Shown: positions 1 through 8,508 of the stretch, piece after piece
Position numbering within the stretch: position 1 is the stretch's first letter
Layout: the number at the start of each line of letters is the position of its first letter
Assembly (NCBI RefSeq): GCF_024171815.1
Contig: NZ_JAMTCJ010000004.1
Coordinates: forward strand, 310,001 to 374,000
DNA length: 64,000 nt
Source: Williamsia maris
GTDB lineage: Bacteria > Actinomycetota > Actinomycetes > Mycobacteriales > Mycobacteriaceae
Direction: 5' to 3'
Translations under genes and position numbers: made by a program
The notes under the pieces: model-generated
Told to the model about the DNA's origin: nothing
The model's database searches: none
Seen by the model: the letters and a program-made list of their open reading frames with translations, nothing else

Positions 1-1131
1 GGTATCGGGATGCTCATCGCCGTCACGCCCGCGCAGGCCGCGCCGCCGTTGTCGGTCAGCACGGTGGCCGCCGGTCTCGACAAACCCTGGGACATCGAGA
101 TCGCCCCCGACGGCACCATCATCACCGGCGAGCGCAGCGGCCGGTTCGTTGCGATACGCCCGGGTGGAACAGCGCAGACCGTGCGCGCAGATCAATCGAA
201 ACTCTTCGTCACCAACGAGGCCGGTCTGATGGGGCTCGCGGTCGACCGAGGCTTCACGTCGAACCGCACCCTGTACTCGTGCCAGGCGGAGAAGACCTCC
301 CCGACGGCGTTCGGCACGGGATCGGCCGGCTCGTTGCCGATCCCCTTCCCCAACTCGGGACAGGTGATCAACGTGGTCGCCTGGCGGGTCGCCGACGACT
401 GGTCGTCGCTGACCCGGACGCGCACCGTGCTGTCGAACATCCCGGTCAACTCCGGTGGGCGGCACGCCGGGTGTGGTCTGACCGCCGCACCGGACGGCAC
501 CCTGTGGGTGGGTACCGGCGACAATGCTGTGCGGTCCTATCCGCAGAGCCGAACCTCGTTGGGCGGCAAAGTCCTGCACATCACCACCGGCGGCGCACCC
601 GCCGGTGGGACGATCCCCGGCACCCCGATCTACTCCCTCGGACACCGCAACGTCCAGGGCGTCACGATCCAGCCCGGGACCGGACGCATCTACTCCATCG
701 AGCAGGGCACCGACCGCGACGACGAGTTGAATCTCCTGCAGGCGGGCGGCAACTACGGGTACCGCCCTGACCGAGCGCCGCTGATCTACGACGAGTCGGT
801 GCCGATGACCGACCCTGCGCGCGTACCCGGCGCCATCGGAGCGGTCTGGTCGTCGGGTGCGCCGACCATCGCCACGCCCGCGCTCGAGTTCCTCCCCGCC
901 AGCGGCTGGGGCGATCTCGGTGGTGCCGCGGTCATCTCGGCGCAGAAGGGCAAGCGACTCGTCTTCGTCACGCTGTCGGAGAACGGGCGCGAGACGGTAC
1001 GAATCACCGACGGCCTGCGCGACACCTACGGCCGGCTGCGAGCCCTCCACGTCGACCGGGACGGATCGCTGCTGGTGAGCACCGACAACGGCGGTGACGA
1101 TCGCATCCTGCGAGTCCGCCCGGCGAGCTGA
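1..1131 (+). CDS. PQQ-dependent sugar dehydrogenase (GSDH family), secreted, 5' truncated
   Basis: Probable soluble glucose/sorbosone-type dehydrogenase that oxidises aldose sugars outside the cytoplasm. The reading frame is open to the left edge. The first ATG (position 10) lies inside what looks like the end of a signal peptide (hydrophobic stretch then Ala-Gln-Ala-Ala), so the true start is upstream of the window. The mature part begins with the family opening LDKPWDIEIAPDG and carries the beta-propeller signatures of GSDH proteins (GGRHAGCGL, GTGDN, SLGHRNVQGV, EQGTDRDDELN). The His-Arg-Asn turn and the NYGYRP element are typical of the PQQ pocket region. It ends 16 bp before a convergent gene. 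Substrate cannot be read from sequence. Confidence 0.85.
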   Translation, partial: GIGMLIAVTPAQAAPPLSVSTVAAGLDKPWDIEIAPDGTIITGERSGRFVAIRPGGTAQTVRADQSKLFVTNEAGLMGLAVDRGFTSNRTLYSCQAEKTSPTAFGTGSAGSLPIPFPNSGQVINVVAWRVADDWSSLTRTRTVLSNIPVNSGGRHAGCGLTAAPDGTLWVGTGDNAVRSYPQSRTSLGGKVLHITTGGAPAGGTIPGTPIYSLGHRNVQGVTIQPGTGRIYSIEQGTDRDDELNLLQAGGNYGYRPDRAPLIYDESVPMTDPARVPGAIGAVWSSGAPTIATPALEFLPASGWGDLGGAAVISAQKGKRLVFVTLSENGRETVRITDGLRDTYGRLRALHVDRDGSLLVSTDNGGDDRILRVRPAS

Positions 1132-1136
1132 ACGGC

Positions 1137-1167
1137 GATCACCGACCTCAGCGCGGAGCCGGTGATC
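1137..1167. terminator. Inverted repeat at a convergent gene junction, candidate bidirectional terminator
   Basis: GATCACCG at 1137-1144 pairs perfectly with CGGTGATC at 1160-1167 around a 15-nt loop. It sits between two converging genes and overlaps the last codons of the minus-strand monooxygenase. There is no T-tract, so factor-independent termination is only a suggestion. Confidence 0.4.
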
Positions 1168-2401
1168 CCGTTGTCGCCCGCGAATCCGGCACCCCGTCGT
1201 AGTCGGACAACTCGATGCCGTTGATCGCGCGTCCGATCAGCTCCATGAACCAGTCGCCGGTGAAGTCGGGCAGGGGCTCGCTGTCCGGGCCGGGGACCTC
1301 GCGGGTCCGGGCGTTCAGCCGTCCCATCTCCTGATTGGCCTCGACATACGAGCGCATCTTCGCCTCGTACCCGGCGAATCCCGTGTCGGGATCCCATCCC
1401 GCAGCGGCCAGTTCACCGGCCAACACATAGGCCCCCACCAGCGCGAGCCCGGTCCCCTGCCCGGACATCGGTGACGAGCTGAACGCCGCGTCCCCCAGCA
1501 ACGCGACCCGGCCCTTCGACCACCGGTCCATCACGACCTGTGCGACCTGATCGAGGTAGAAGTCGGGGGTGTCGTCGAGGTGGGCGATGATGTCCGTGGT
1601 CAGCCACCCCAGCCCGGCCACCCGATCTCGCAGAAGAGCTTTCTGGGCTGCGACGTCGCGGTAGTCGACGTCGTACTCGGCCGAGCCGAAGTAGAACATG
1701 GCCATCGCGCGCTCGGCGTCGTGAATGGGGCGGAGCATCGCCGAGCGGCCGGACTGCTGATCCTGGTATTCGAGAAGGTGGCGGTCGAGGCCGAACTCGT
1801 TGGGCACGCTGTAGAAGGCCAACACCTGCCCGAGGTGCCGGAGGAACTCCTCGTTCGGCCCGAACACCATGGCGCGCAGGGGCGAATGCAGTCCGTCGGC
1901 GCCGATCACCAACTCGAACCGTCGCTGGTCGCCGCTCGCGAAGACGACGTCGACCCCGTCCGCGTCCTGGGTCAGTTCGGCGATCCGGTCGCCGAAGATG
2001 TACTCGACGTCCTCGCTGGTGTCGTCGTAGAGCACCTGTGCGAGGTCTCCGCGCAGGATCTCGATGTCGGCGATGAATCCGTCGCCACCGTCGTCCTCGG
2101 CGCTGAAGGTCTGCAGCACCTGCCCGTCGGCGTCGACGGAGTGCGCCCCGGCGGTGTCCGTGCACGCCGCGCGGATGGCCGAGTCGAGGCCCATGCGTGC
2201 GATGGCCTCCTTGGCCACGCCGCGTGCGTCGACCGCCTGACCTCCGGGACGCAGTTCCGGTGACCGCTCGACCACGGTCACCTGGGCGCCACGCCGGTGC
2301 AACCAGTGGGCCAGTGCCGGTCCGGCGATGCTCGCCCCCGCGACCAGCACCCTGGGGGCGGGCATTCCGGTCGTCAGCGCGTCGTCGTCGAGATCCATCA
2401 C
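1148..2401 (-). CDS. FAD-dependent monooxygenase (PHBH-type)
   Basis: A 417-residue class A flavoprotein monooxygenase, expected to hydroxylate an aromatic or other small molecule with NAD(P)H and O2. The N-terminus has the dinucleotide-binding motif VLVAGASIAGPALAHWL followed by VVERSPELRPGGQAVD. The central DG motif (ELVIGADGLHSPLR) and the C-terminal GD motif (GRVALLGDAAFSSSPMSGQG) are both intact. The start is the first of two adjacent ATGs, 7 nt after GGAGG. Two further residues (Leu-Glu-His runs) near the middle are not diagnostic. It has no adjacent ferredoxin or regulator, and the substrate is unknown. A resistance (Rox/TetX-like) role is possible but unsupported by context. Confidence 0.85.
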   Translation of the reverse strand: MMDLDDDALTTGMPAPRVLVAGASIAGPALAHWLHRRGAQVTVVERSPELRPGGQAVDARGVAKEAIARMGLDSAIRAACTDTAGAHSVDADGQVLQTFSAEDDGGDGFIADIEILRGDLAQVLYDDTSEDVEYIFGDRIAELTQDADGVDVVFASGDQRRFELVIGADGLHSPLRAMVFGPNEEFLRHLGQVLAFYSVPNEFGLDRHLLEYQDQQSGRSAMLRPIHDAERAMAMFYFGSAEYDVDYRDVAAQKALLRDRVAGLGWLTTDIIAHLDDTPDFYLDQVAQVVMDRWSKGRVALLGDAAFSSSPMSGQGTGLALVGAYVLAGELAAAGWDPDTGFAGYEAKMRSYVEANQEMGRLNARTREVPGPDSEPLPDFTGDWFMELIGRAINGIELSDYDGVPDSRATTGSPAPR

Positions 2402-2546
2402 TTGCCTCCATGGTGTGTCGCTGCTCGAGTGTGTTCAGCGGTACCGACCCCCGGTGCGGACAAAACTAATCGGAAGAATCAGCAGTCTTTCCCGCTCAGA
2501 GGGAAACATCGCTGACGATCGGGCGTGCAATCCGAAGATGCGGGGG

Positions 2547-3332
2547 TCAGGCCAACAGGCGCCAGAGACCGATGATCCCGACCACCACGATGACGCCGCG
2601 CAGAGCGGTCGGCGAGAGGTTGCGTCCGTACCTGGCCCCGATCACCCCACCGACCAGCGAGCCGACCGCGATGATCCCGGCCGCAGCCCAATCGATCCGA
2701 TCGAACGCGACAACTGTGTAGGTCAACGCCGCAACGACATTGACGATCAAAGACAGCAGGTTCTTGGCGGCGTTGAGTCGCTGGAGGTTGTCGGTGACGA
2801 TCACACCCATCGCGCCCATGAGCAGGATTCCCTGCGCGGCGGTGAAATACCCGCCGTAGATTCCCACCGCGAACGTCGACACGATGACCAGCAGGAGACG
2901 CCCTGGCCGCAGTGCGGTGTCGTGGACATCGTCGGGCACCTGGGTGGTGCGCGACGCAGTCCACCGCTGCAGGCGGGGCTGGACGATCACCAGTGCGAGC
3001 GCCAGAACCAGCAACACGGGGACGATGGTCTCGAAAGCCTTCTCGGGCAGATGCAGTAGCAACCAACTGCCGATACCCGCACCGACCAGCGACGCCGGTA
3101 TCTGCCAGCGCAGGCGCGGCCACTGCCCGGCGAGCTCGCGGCGGTAACCCCACGTTCCCGACACCCCGCCGGCCACGAGGCCGACGGCGTTGGTCATCGT
3201 CGCCGTCACCGGTGGGAAGCCGAACGCGACCAGGGTGGGGAACGTGATCAGCGTTCCACTGCCGACAACGGCGTTGATGGCCCCGGCGCCGACACCGGCG
3301 ACCAGGATCGCGACCACTTCCCAGATCGACAC
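2547..3332 (-). CDS. TSUP (TauE/SafE) family membrane permease
   Basis: A 261-residue integral membrane protein of the sulfite-exporter TauE/SafE family (COG0730), which moves sulfur- or carbon-containing anions. It has the two-fold repeated architecture, with the first repeat signature GAGAINAVVGSGTLITFPTLVAFG at residues ~15-38 and the second around YGGYFTAAQGILLMGAMG (~150-170), plus about eight hydrophobic segments. The start is GTG, 4 bp after the stop of the TetR gene upstream, so the two genes form an operon. The regulator and the operator beyond it therefore probably control this transporter. The ligand is unknown. Confidence 0.88.
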   Translation of the reverse strand: MSIWEVVAILVAGVGAGAINAVVGSGTLITFPTLVAFGFPPVTATMTNAVGLVAGGVSGTWGYRRELAGQWPRLRWQIPASLVGAGIGSWLLLHLPEKAFETIVPVLLVLALALVIVQPRLQRWTASRTTQVPDDVHDTALRPGRLLLVIVSTFAVGIYGGYFTAAQGILLMGAMGVIVTDNLQRLNAAKNLLSLIVNVVAALTYTVVAFDRIDWAAAGIIAVGSLVGGVIGARYGRNLSPTALRGVIVVVGIIGLWRLLA

Positions 3333-3336
3333 CGGA

Positions 3337-3867
3337 TCAGTGTGCGGCGATGCGGTCGACCAGCAGATCGACGATGGCCCGCCGTTCGGTGTCGTCCCCG
3401 GGATGGGTCAGCAGACCCTCGACGACGAAGGCGATGATGTGGCTCGCGGCCTCGGCGGTCTCGGGCGGTAGGTCGTCCCGCGTGAGCGCATCGGCCACCC
3501 CGTGGAAGGTGTCGTGCCACCGATCGATCACCGGCGAGACCGAGCGCCGCGAATGCACCGTGTCGACGAGGTTGCGCATCGCCGACAACTCGTCGACGGC
3601 GAACATGATCTTGTCCCCCAGCGGGCGCGCCGCGATGGGCTCATACCGCGACATCGCCTCGGCCAGCAGAGTTTCGAGGACCGCGACCAGCAGGTGGTCC
3701 TTGTCCGCGAAGTACCAGTAGACGGTGTTGGTGGTCACCCCGGCGTCAGCGGCGATCTTGCTCAACGACGTCTCGTCGTATCCGTGGTCGACGAAGAGTC
3801 GGCGGGCGGAGGTGACGATCTCGTCCCGCTTCTCCTCCCGTGCACGAGGGCGACGGTTGGCAGGCAT
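3337..3867 (-). CDS. TetR family transcriptional regulator
   Basis: A 176-residue one-component repressor. Residues ~10-55 form the TetR helix-turn-helix (RDEIVTSARRLFVDHG, then KIAADAGVTTNTVYWYFADKDHLL). The remainder is the helical ligand-binding domain. I place the start at ATG 3867 because a TAGGGT -10 box lies exactly 6 nt before it, giving a leaderless transcript. A GTG two codons upstream is the alternative. It precedes the TSUP permease gene by 4 bp and faces a hydrolase gene across two copies of a palindrome. The likely role is autorepression and control of both flanking units. Confidence 0.88.
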   Translation of the reverse strand: MPANRRPRAREEKRDEIVTSARRLFVDHGYDETSLSKIAADAGVTTNTVYWYFADKDHLLVAVLETLLAEAMSRYEPIAARPLGDKIMFAVDELSAMRNLVDTVHSRRSVSPVIDRWHDTFHGVADALTRDDLPPETAEAASHIIAFVVEGLLTHPGDDTERRAIVDLLVDRIAAH

Positions 3868-3873
3868 CCCCAC

Positions 3874-3879
3874 ACCCTA
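3874..3879 (-). promoter_or_regulatory. -10 box of leaderless promoter for the TetR/TSUP operon
   Basis: Reads TAGGGT on the minus strand, 6 nt before ATG 3867. It abuts the upstream operator copy, so a bound repressor would block polymerase. Confidence 0.55.
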
Positions 3880-3880
3880 A

Positions 3881-3926
3881 TTGATCGGCGATCAAGAGCG
3901 CGGTATGTTCCTTGAACACCGATCAA
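3881..3926. promoter_or_regulatory. Twin operator for the TetR regulator
   Basis: Two near-identical 15-bp inverted repeats: TTGATCGGCGATCAA (3881-3895, perfect 6-bp arms, 3-nt centre) and TTGAACACCGATCAA (3912-3926). Their centres are 31 bp apart, about three helical turns. They flank a TATGTT -10-like box (3904-3909) for the rightward hydrolase gene, and the left copy touches the leftward -10. This layout fits simultaneous repression of both divergent units by the adjacent TetR protein. Confidence 0.72.
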
Positions 3927-3943
3927 GAGGAGAGGCGACACCC

Positions 3944-4873
3944 ATGTTGAACGACGACGAGTTCACCCGGACCGACGAGTTCTTCTCATCGTCGGGAGTC
4001 CGCTGCGCCGCCACGGTGTACCGGCCGACGGCGCCGACCGGCCAGGTGCCGGTGATCGTGATGGCGCACGGTTTCGGGGGAATCCGCGGGATCCGTCTGC
4101 CCGCCTACGCGGCCCGTTTCGCGAGCGACGGCTATGCGGTGGTCCTGTTCGACTACCGCTACTTCGGTGACAGCGAGGGCGAACCCCGCCAACTGCTCGA
4201 CGTGCCGTCGCAACTCGACGACTGGCGCGCCGCGATCCGGTTCGCGCGCTCGCTGGACGTCGTCGACGCCGAACGGGTCGTCGGCTGGGGCACGTCGTTC
4301 GCGGGTGGCCATGTGCTGAGCCTCGCCGGTGGTGGTGAGCGGTTGGCCGCCATCGTCGCGCAGGTGCCGCACGTCAGCGGTCCCGCCGCAGTCCGCGCCA
4401 CCGGCCTCCGGCAAGCCCTCCGGCTGACGCCGATCGCTCTCGCCGATCTGTTCGGGTCGTTCGCCGGCCGACCGCCGCGATACGTCGAGGCGATCGGGTC
4501 GGAAGGGTCGGTGGCGGCTCTGGCCTCTCCCGGTGCGATCGCCGGGTTCACACGACTCATCGCCGAATCCGGTTTGCAACGAGGCGACTACCCGGAGACC
4601 GTGGCGGCACGGATCCTCGTGAAGATCGGCCTCTACTCCCCCGCCCGGACCGCACGGAAGATCACGTGCGCGGCGCTCATCCAGGTGGCATCGGAGGACA
4701 ACATCGCGCCCGCCGCGGCGGCGGTGAAGGTCGCCGACGTCATTCCGCGATCAACGCTGCGGCGGTACGACTGCGGTCACTTCGATCCCTACGTCGATCC
4801 GTACTTCCCGACCGTGGTCGCTGACCAACTCGCGTTCCTCCAGGAGGCGGTGCCGGTCGGTCCCCGCGTGTGA
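3944..4873 (+). CDS. Alpha/beta hydrolase
   Basis: A 309-residue serine hydrolase, probably an esterase or dienelactone-hydrolase-like enzyme. It shows the oxyanion segment MAHGFGGIRG, the strand VVLFDYRYFGDSEGEPRQ, the nucleophile elbow GWGTSFAGGH (Ser in G-T-S-F-A-G-G), an acid in the ASEDNIAP segment and the catalytic His in YDCGHFDPY. The start is the ATG 10 nt after AGGAGAGG. The longer open frame upstream would run through the operator. It is divergent from, and probably co-regulated with, the TetR/TSUP operon, which suggests that hydrolysis releases an anion handled by the permease (inference). Confidence 0.87.
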   Translation: MLNDDEFTRTDEFFSSSGVRCAATVYRPTAPTGQVPVIVMAHGFGGIRGIRLPAYAARFASDGYAVVLFDYRYFGDSEGEPRQLLDVPSQLDDWRAAIRFARSLDVVDAERVVGWGTSFAGGHVLSLAGGGERLAAIVAQVPHVSGPAAVRATGLRQALRLTPIALADLFGSFAGRPPRYVEAIGSEGSVAALASPGAIAGFTRLIAESGLQRGDYPETVAARILVKIGLYSPARTARKITCAALIQVASEDNIAPAAAAVKVADVIPRSTLRRYDCGHFDPYVDPYFPTVVADQLAFLQEAVPVGPRV

Positions 4874-4899
4874 TCTGCAGGTGAGCAGGGCCGGCCACC

Positions 4900-4905
4900 T
4901 ACTCT
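4900..4905 (+). promoter_or_regulatory. -10 box of leaderless promoter
   Basis: TACTCT ends 6 nt before GTG 4912. No Shine-Dalgarno sequence is present, so a leaderless mRNA is likely. Confidence 0.5.
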
Positions 4906-4911
4906 CACCGT

Positions 4912-5985
4912 GTGGGGGAACTGGTTCTGGCTGGGGTGATCATCGCGTCCTGCGTCCTCGCGGTGCTGTGGGTGCCCCGACTCGGGTCGAGTTCTCGTGG
5001 CGGTGGCGGCGTCCTGCGACATCCCGGCACGTGGTTGGGCGTGGTCGTCGCGGCGATGTTCGTCAACCAGGTCCTGTTCACCGCGTTCGTCGAGCAGGTG
5101 TGGAACGGCGACCCGTCGCCGGTGGCGACGTACCTACCGTCCGGCTGGTTCGACATGGCCGATCTCGGTCCGGTCGCCGACGCCCTGCCCGCGTGGTCGT
5201 GGACGGTTCTGCATGTGCAGGCAGCCCTGGAGTTGCCGTTCGTGATGTTGGCCTACCTGCTCGTCTGTCGATGGTTCGGTGCCGATGTGTTCGGGCGGGT
5301 GATCGCGGCTCGCTGGCTGATCTCGGCGTCGTTCACCACCACGTTCTGCCTCGTCGAGTGGGACCTGCACAACCCGTACACGGTCACCGACATCGTCATC
5401 CGCGTGATCGCGGCCGTCACGACGCCGGTGCTCATGCCGCTGCTGTCGGCCGGTCGTCCCGGACCACCGGCGTTGTGGCCCTTCGCGCTGTCGGCCGCCG
5501 CGCTGGGCTGCATCGTGCTGGCGGTGTACGACGTGGCGACGCTGTACAACCTGGGGCACGCCATCTCGTGGTCTCCGTTGGTCGGTGTCGCCGCGCTCGC
5601 TCTCATGGGTGCGCGCCTGTGGGCACGTCGCGAGGCACCTCCGCGTCCCGTCGCCGCCTCGGCCGCACGGTCGTTGGGATGGTTCCTGGTCGTCTTCGCC
5701 GTACCCGCGCTCGCCGTGCGGTACGGCATCAATTTCGGTGTCGCGCCGTTGTCGATGGTGTCCGGTGCGGTGATCGTCGGTGTCGCGTTGTGGCGGGGAT
5801 GGGATCGACAGATGTTGCCGCAGTTGATCGTTGCCGCGGTCGCCGGGGTGGTGGGAGCGGCGATCGGTGCCGCGGTCGCACGGGGCCACCCGGAGGCGAC
5901 ACTGCTGGCCTCGGCGACCGGATTCGTGCTGCTTGCCGGTGCCGCGTGCGCGGTGCTGGACCGTCGCGATCTCGACAGCGTCTAG
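4912..5985 (+). CDS. Multi-pass membrane protein of unknown function
   Basis: A 357-residue protein with about nine to ten hydrophobic segments spread over the full length (first MGELVLAGVIIASCVLAVLWV, last ATLLASATGFVLLAGAACAVL). I do not recognise a catalytic or transport motif. Polar loops contain a run of Trp/Asp/Pro residues after segment 2 that could be extracytoplasmic. The GTG start has no ribosome binding site but has a TACTCT -10 box 6 nt upstream. Its last codons overlap the convergent PNPOx gene by 4 bp. Actinobacteria commonly carry such orphan membrane proteins; no neighbour suggests a role. Confidence 0.7.
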   Translation: MGELVLAGVIIASCVLAVLWVPRLGSSSRGGGGVLRHPGTWLGVVVAAMFVNQVLFTAFVEQVWNGDPSPVATYLPSGWFDMADLGPVADALPAWSWTVLHVQAALELPFVMLAYLLVCRWFGADVFGRVIAARWLISASFTTTFCLVEWDLHNPYTVTDIVIRVIAAVTTPVLMPLLSAGRPGPPALWPFALSAAALGCIVLAVYDVATLYNLGHAISWSPLVGVAALALMGARLWARREAPPRPVAASAARSLGWFLVVFAVPALAVRYGINFGVAPLSMVSGAVIVGVALWRGWDRQMLPQLIVAAVAGVVGAAIGAAVARGHPEATLLASATGFVLLAGAACAVLDRRDLDSV

Positions 5986-6551
5986 CGAGGTCTCTCGCGG
6001 TGGGCGGGAGAGTCCAACCCGGGGAGCCCGTCGATGCTCCGCGCGTTCTTCTGGGTGCGGTAGTCGATCATCCCGTCGACGCCCTTCTTCTCGGCGTGCA
6101 ACCGGATGAGGTCACGTTCGTCGACCATCTCCATCACGGGAACACCCCATCCGCACGAATCGCTGATCCGACTGACCTCGACGATGACGACGGCACGGGT
6201 GCTGGGGTTCGAGGGGTGTCGCGCCACCACCTCGTCGAAGGCGGGCTCGCCTGGTAGCGACACCGTCCCGCGTCCGTGCAGACGGACGATCCGTGGACGG
6301 CCGTCGAATGCCGTGAACATGATGCAGATGCGCCCGTTCTCGCGGAGATGGGCGATGGTCTCGACACCGCTGCCGGTGTAGTCGACCCAGGCGACGCGGT
6401 GCTCGTCGAGGACCGAGAACGAGTCGTGGCCGCGTGGCGAGACATTCACGTGGCCGTCACCCGCGAGTGGGGCGGTCGCGACGAACCACATGGGTTGTTT
6501 CTCTATCCACGAGCGCAGCGTGCTGTCGATCGAGTCGAAGACCTTGCCCAT
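5982..6551 (-). CDS. Pyridoxamine 5'-phosphate oxidase-related FMN protein
   Basis: A 189-residue split-barrel flavoprotein of the PNPOx family. The N-terminal MGKVFDSIDSTLRSWIEKQ helix is followed by the core FVATAPLAGDGHVNVSPRGHDSF, then WVDYTGSGVETIAHLRENGRICIMFTAF and RIVRLHGRGTV, all typical of this subfamily. The C-terminal tail DYRTQKNARSIDGLPGL is also a family feature. FMN or F420 may be the cofactor; sequence alone does not settle it. I chose ATG 6551 over TTG 6560 because homologues usually begin MGKVYDSID. The physiological substrate is unknown. The gene is convergent with the membrane-protein gene on its left. Confidence 0.85.
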   Translation of the reverse strand: MGKVFDSIDSTLRSWIEKQPMWFVATAPLAGDGHVNVSPRGHDSFSVLDEHRVAWVDYTGSGVETIAHLRENGRICIMFTAFDGRPRIVRLHGRGTVSLPGEPAFDEVVARHPSNPSTRAVVIVEVSRISDSCGWGVPVMEMVDERDLIRLHAEKKGVDGMIDYRTQKNARSIDGLPGLDSPAHRERPR

Positions 6552-6661
6552 GTCGCTCAACGTAGTTGGCGATGAACGGCCCCGGTTCCCGAGATGACCG
6601 CCTGCGCGTGCTCGGGTGGTTGGCTACGGTTCTACACACCGCACACACGAGAGGTGATGAC

Positions 6662-7024
6662 ATGGCAATCGGTTTCGTCAACGCCGTGATCCTGGACTGC
6701 CCGGACACGGTCGGGTTGGCCACGTTCTACCAGCGAGTGCTGGGTGGGGATCTCGACGCAGCCGACCCCTCATGGGTGAAGCTGAACTGTGGACTGGGCG
6801 GCGCCAACCTGGTGTTCCAACCGTCCCCCGAGCATCGCCCGCCGACGTTTCCGGATCCGCACGCGAGTCAGCAGTTCCATCTCGACGTACAGGTCACCGA
6901 CTTCGACGAGGCCGAACGCCAACTCCTCGAGCTCGGGGCCACGGCGGTACCCGGTCAATCGTTCGAGGGGTTCCGGGTGTACCTCGACCCCGCCGGGCAC
7001 CCGTTCTGCATCGTCAGCAGCTGA
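6662..7024 (+). CDS. VOC superfamily protein (glyoxalase-like domain)
   Basis: A 120-residue single-domain vicinal-oxygen-chelate protein. Two beta-alpha-beta-beta-beta modules are visible: CPDTVGLATFYQRVLGG with VKLNCGLGGANLVFQ, then QQFHLDVQVTDFDEAERQLLELGA ending in VYLDPAGHPFCIV. The His of QFHLDV and the residues near HPFCIV are in the usual metal or ligand positions. Members act as dioxygenases, isomerases or binding/resistance proteins, and the function here is not determined. The start is the ATG after GAGAGGTGATGAC. A TACGGT box at 6625-6630 could be its -10. Confidence 0.82.
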   Translation: MAIGFVNAVILDCPDTVGLATFYQRVLGGDLDAADPSWVKLNCGLGGANLVFQPSPEHRPPTFPDPHASQQFHLDVQVTDFDEAERQLLELGATAVPGQSFEGFRVYLDPAGHPFCIVSS

Positions 7025-7051
7025 CGGCGCGCCGGACGCGGGGAGACGTGC

Positions 7052-7597
7052 TCAGCGCCTCGGCACGTACTTCATCACGACCGCGCCGGATTCGAATTCC
7101 TCCCTGTCCACCAATGTCAGGTCCAGCGGCGCAGAGAGTCCCTCGAACAGTCGGCGCCCGTGGCCGACCACTCTGGGGTGCACGACGAACTGATATTCGT
7201 CGATGAGGCCGAGTTCGGCGAGCGCCATGGGGAGTTGTACCCCGCCGACGTAGATTCCCCGCCCCGACTGTTGCCTGAGCGCCCGGACCGCCGCCTCCAC
7301 GTCGCCCGTGATGAGTTCCGCGTTCCAGTCCACCCGGGGAAGACTGCTCGACACCACATACTTCTTCGCCGCGCTGATGGTCCGGGCGAAGGGCTCCATC
7401 CACTCGGGTCTCGTCCCGTCCGACGGAGGCCGCCACGCGGACTCCATCATCTCGTAGGTCACCCGACCGAACAGCAGAGCGTCGGCGCCGGCGAGGATCT
7501 GTGCCGCGTGCCGGTGCAGGGCTTCGTCGGGGACCATCGATCGGTGATCGCAGCACCCGTCCAGCGTGACGTTGATGGAGTACCGAAGCGGTTGCAT
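7052..7597 (-). CDS. Dihydrofolate reductase family protein (RibD C-terminal domain)
   Basis: A 181-residue protein with the RibD-C/DHFR-like fold: MQPLRYSINVTLDGCCDH at the start, ADALLFGRVTYEMM, KKYVVSSSLP, and QSGRGIYVGGVQLPMALAELGLIDEYQFVVHPRVVGHG. Stand-alone members are NADPH-dependent reductases of unassigned substrate. They are abundant in soil actinobacteria and unrelated to essential DHFR. It is preceded by a leaderless-type promoter with no Shine-Dalgarno sequence. A second paralogue lies at 26647-27195. Confidence 0.85.
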   Translation of the reverse strand: MQPLRYSINVTLDGCCDHRSMVPDEALHRHAAQILAGADALLFGRVTYEMMESAWRPPSDGTRPEWMEPFARTISAAKKYVVSSSLPRVDWNAELITGDVEAAVRALRQQSGRGIYVGGVQLPMALAELGLIDEYQFVVHPRVVGHGRRLFEGLSAPLDLTLVDREEFESGAVVMKYVPRR

Positions 7598-7603
7598 CGG
7601 CTC

Positions 7604-7609
7604 AGTTTA
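7604..7609 (-). promoter_or_regulatory. -10 box of leaderless promoter
   Basis: TAAACT on the minus strand, exactly 6 nt before the ATG of the RibD-C-type gene. Confidence 0.55.
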
Positions 7610-7690
7610 CTCGCGACGAGATGACCAGTGGTGCAATCGGACCCACCGCCGACCTCGACACGGCGCCACACCCGTGAAACCGTGAAGGCC

Positions 7691-8461
7691 ATGTCTGACA
7701 TCCCGTCGAGCCGACTCCCCGCGTCCACCGATCGATTCGCAGGCAAGCGCGTCGTGATCACCGGGGCGACCAGTGGGATCGGTCGAGCAGGAGCCGAACG
7801 TCTGGCGGCGGAGGGTGCCGATCTCGTGCTCACCGGCACCGATTCGCATCGCCTGGACGATCTCCGCTCATCGTTCCCGGATGCTCTGGTCGTGGCCAAC
7901 GATGCGTCGTCGCCTACGACGGGTTCGGATCTTCTCGCGGCCATGGGTTCGCGCGGAATCGACGGGCTATGGCTCAACGCAGGATTCGCGGCCACCGCGC
8001 CGGTGGCCGAGGTCGACGCGGCATCCTTCGATGCGCTCATGGCCACCAACGTCCGCGGACCGTTCCTCCAGCTGGCCGCCCTCGCAACACGATTGAACAC
8101 CGGGTCCTCGGTTCTGGTGACGTCCTCGACGTCGGTGTACGAGGCGGCTCCCACGACGGCGGTGTACGCCGCGGGCAAGGCCGCGCTGATCGCCGCAGCG
8201 CAGACATGGGCCTCCGAACTGGCCGTCCGCGGAATTCGCGTCAACACCCTTGTTCCCGGGCCGATCGACACCGGCTTCCGTGACTTCATGCCCCCCGACA
8301 CCCGCGCCGAATTCGAGGAGACGGTTCTCGGAAGCGTTCCACTCGGTCGTGTCGGTACACCCCGGGAAGCGGCTGCGGTCGCGGCGTTCCTGCTGTCCGA
8401 CGACGCGTCGTATGTGACGGCGTCGCGGTACGCCGTCGACGGCGGCCTGACCCACCGCTGA
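7691..8461 (+). CDS. SDR family NAD(P)-dependent oxidoreductase
   Basis: A 256-residue classical short-chain dehydrogenase/reductase. The cofactor motif is VVITGATSGIGRAGAERLAAEG, followed by a charged strand end (LTGTD). The usual NNAG is LNAG here. The catalytic Ser is in VTSSTSVYE and the Tyr/Lys pair is YAAGK. The GPIDTGF segment and the C-terminal DDASYVTASRYAVDGGLTH are standard. The frame is open further upstream but the ATG at 7691 begins the conserved protein. Substrate is unknown; there is no regulator beside it. Confidence 0.9.
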   Translation: MSDIPSSRLPASTDRFAGKRVVITGATSGIGRAGAERLAAEGADLVLTGTDSHRLDDLRSSFPDALVVANDASSPTTGSDLLAAMGSRGIDGLWLNAGFAATAPVAEVDAASFDALMATNVRGPFLQLAALATRLNTGSSVLVTSSTSVYEAAPTTAVYAAGKAALIAAAQTWASELAVRGIRVNTLVPGPIDTGFRDFMPPDTRAEFEETVLGSVPLGRVGTPREAAAVAAFLLSDDASYVTASRYAVDGGLTHR

Positions 8462-8495
8462 CGAAAAGGTGGCGACGTACGGATGTCCACCTCGC

Positions 8496-8501
8496 TACCC
8501 T
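8496..8501 (+). promoter_or_regulatory. -10 box of leaderless promoter
   Basis: TACCCT ends 7 nt before ATG 8509. No ribosome binding site is visible. Confidence 0.5.
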
Positions 8502-8508
8502 CACTGCC

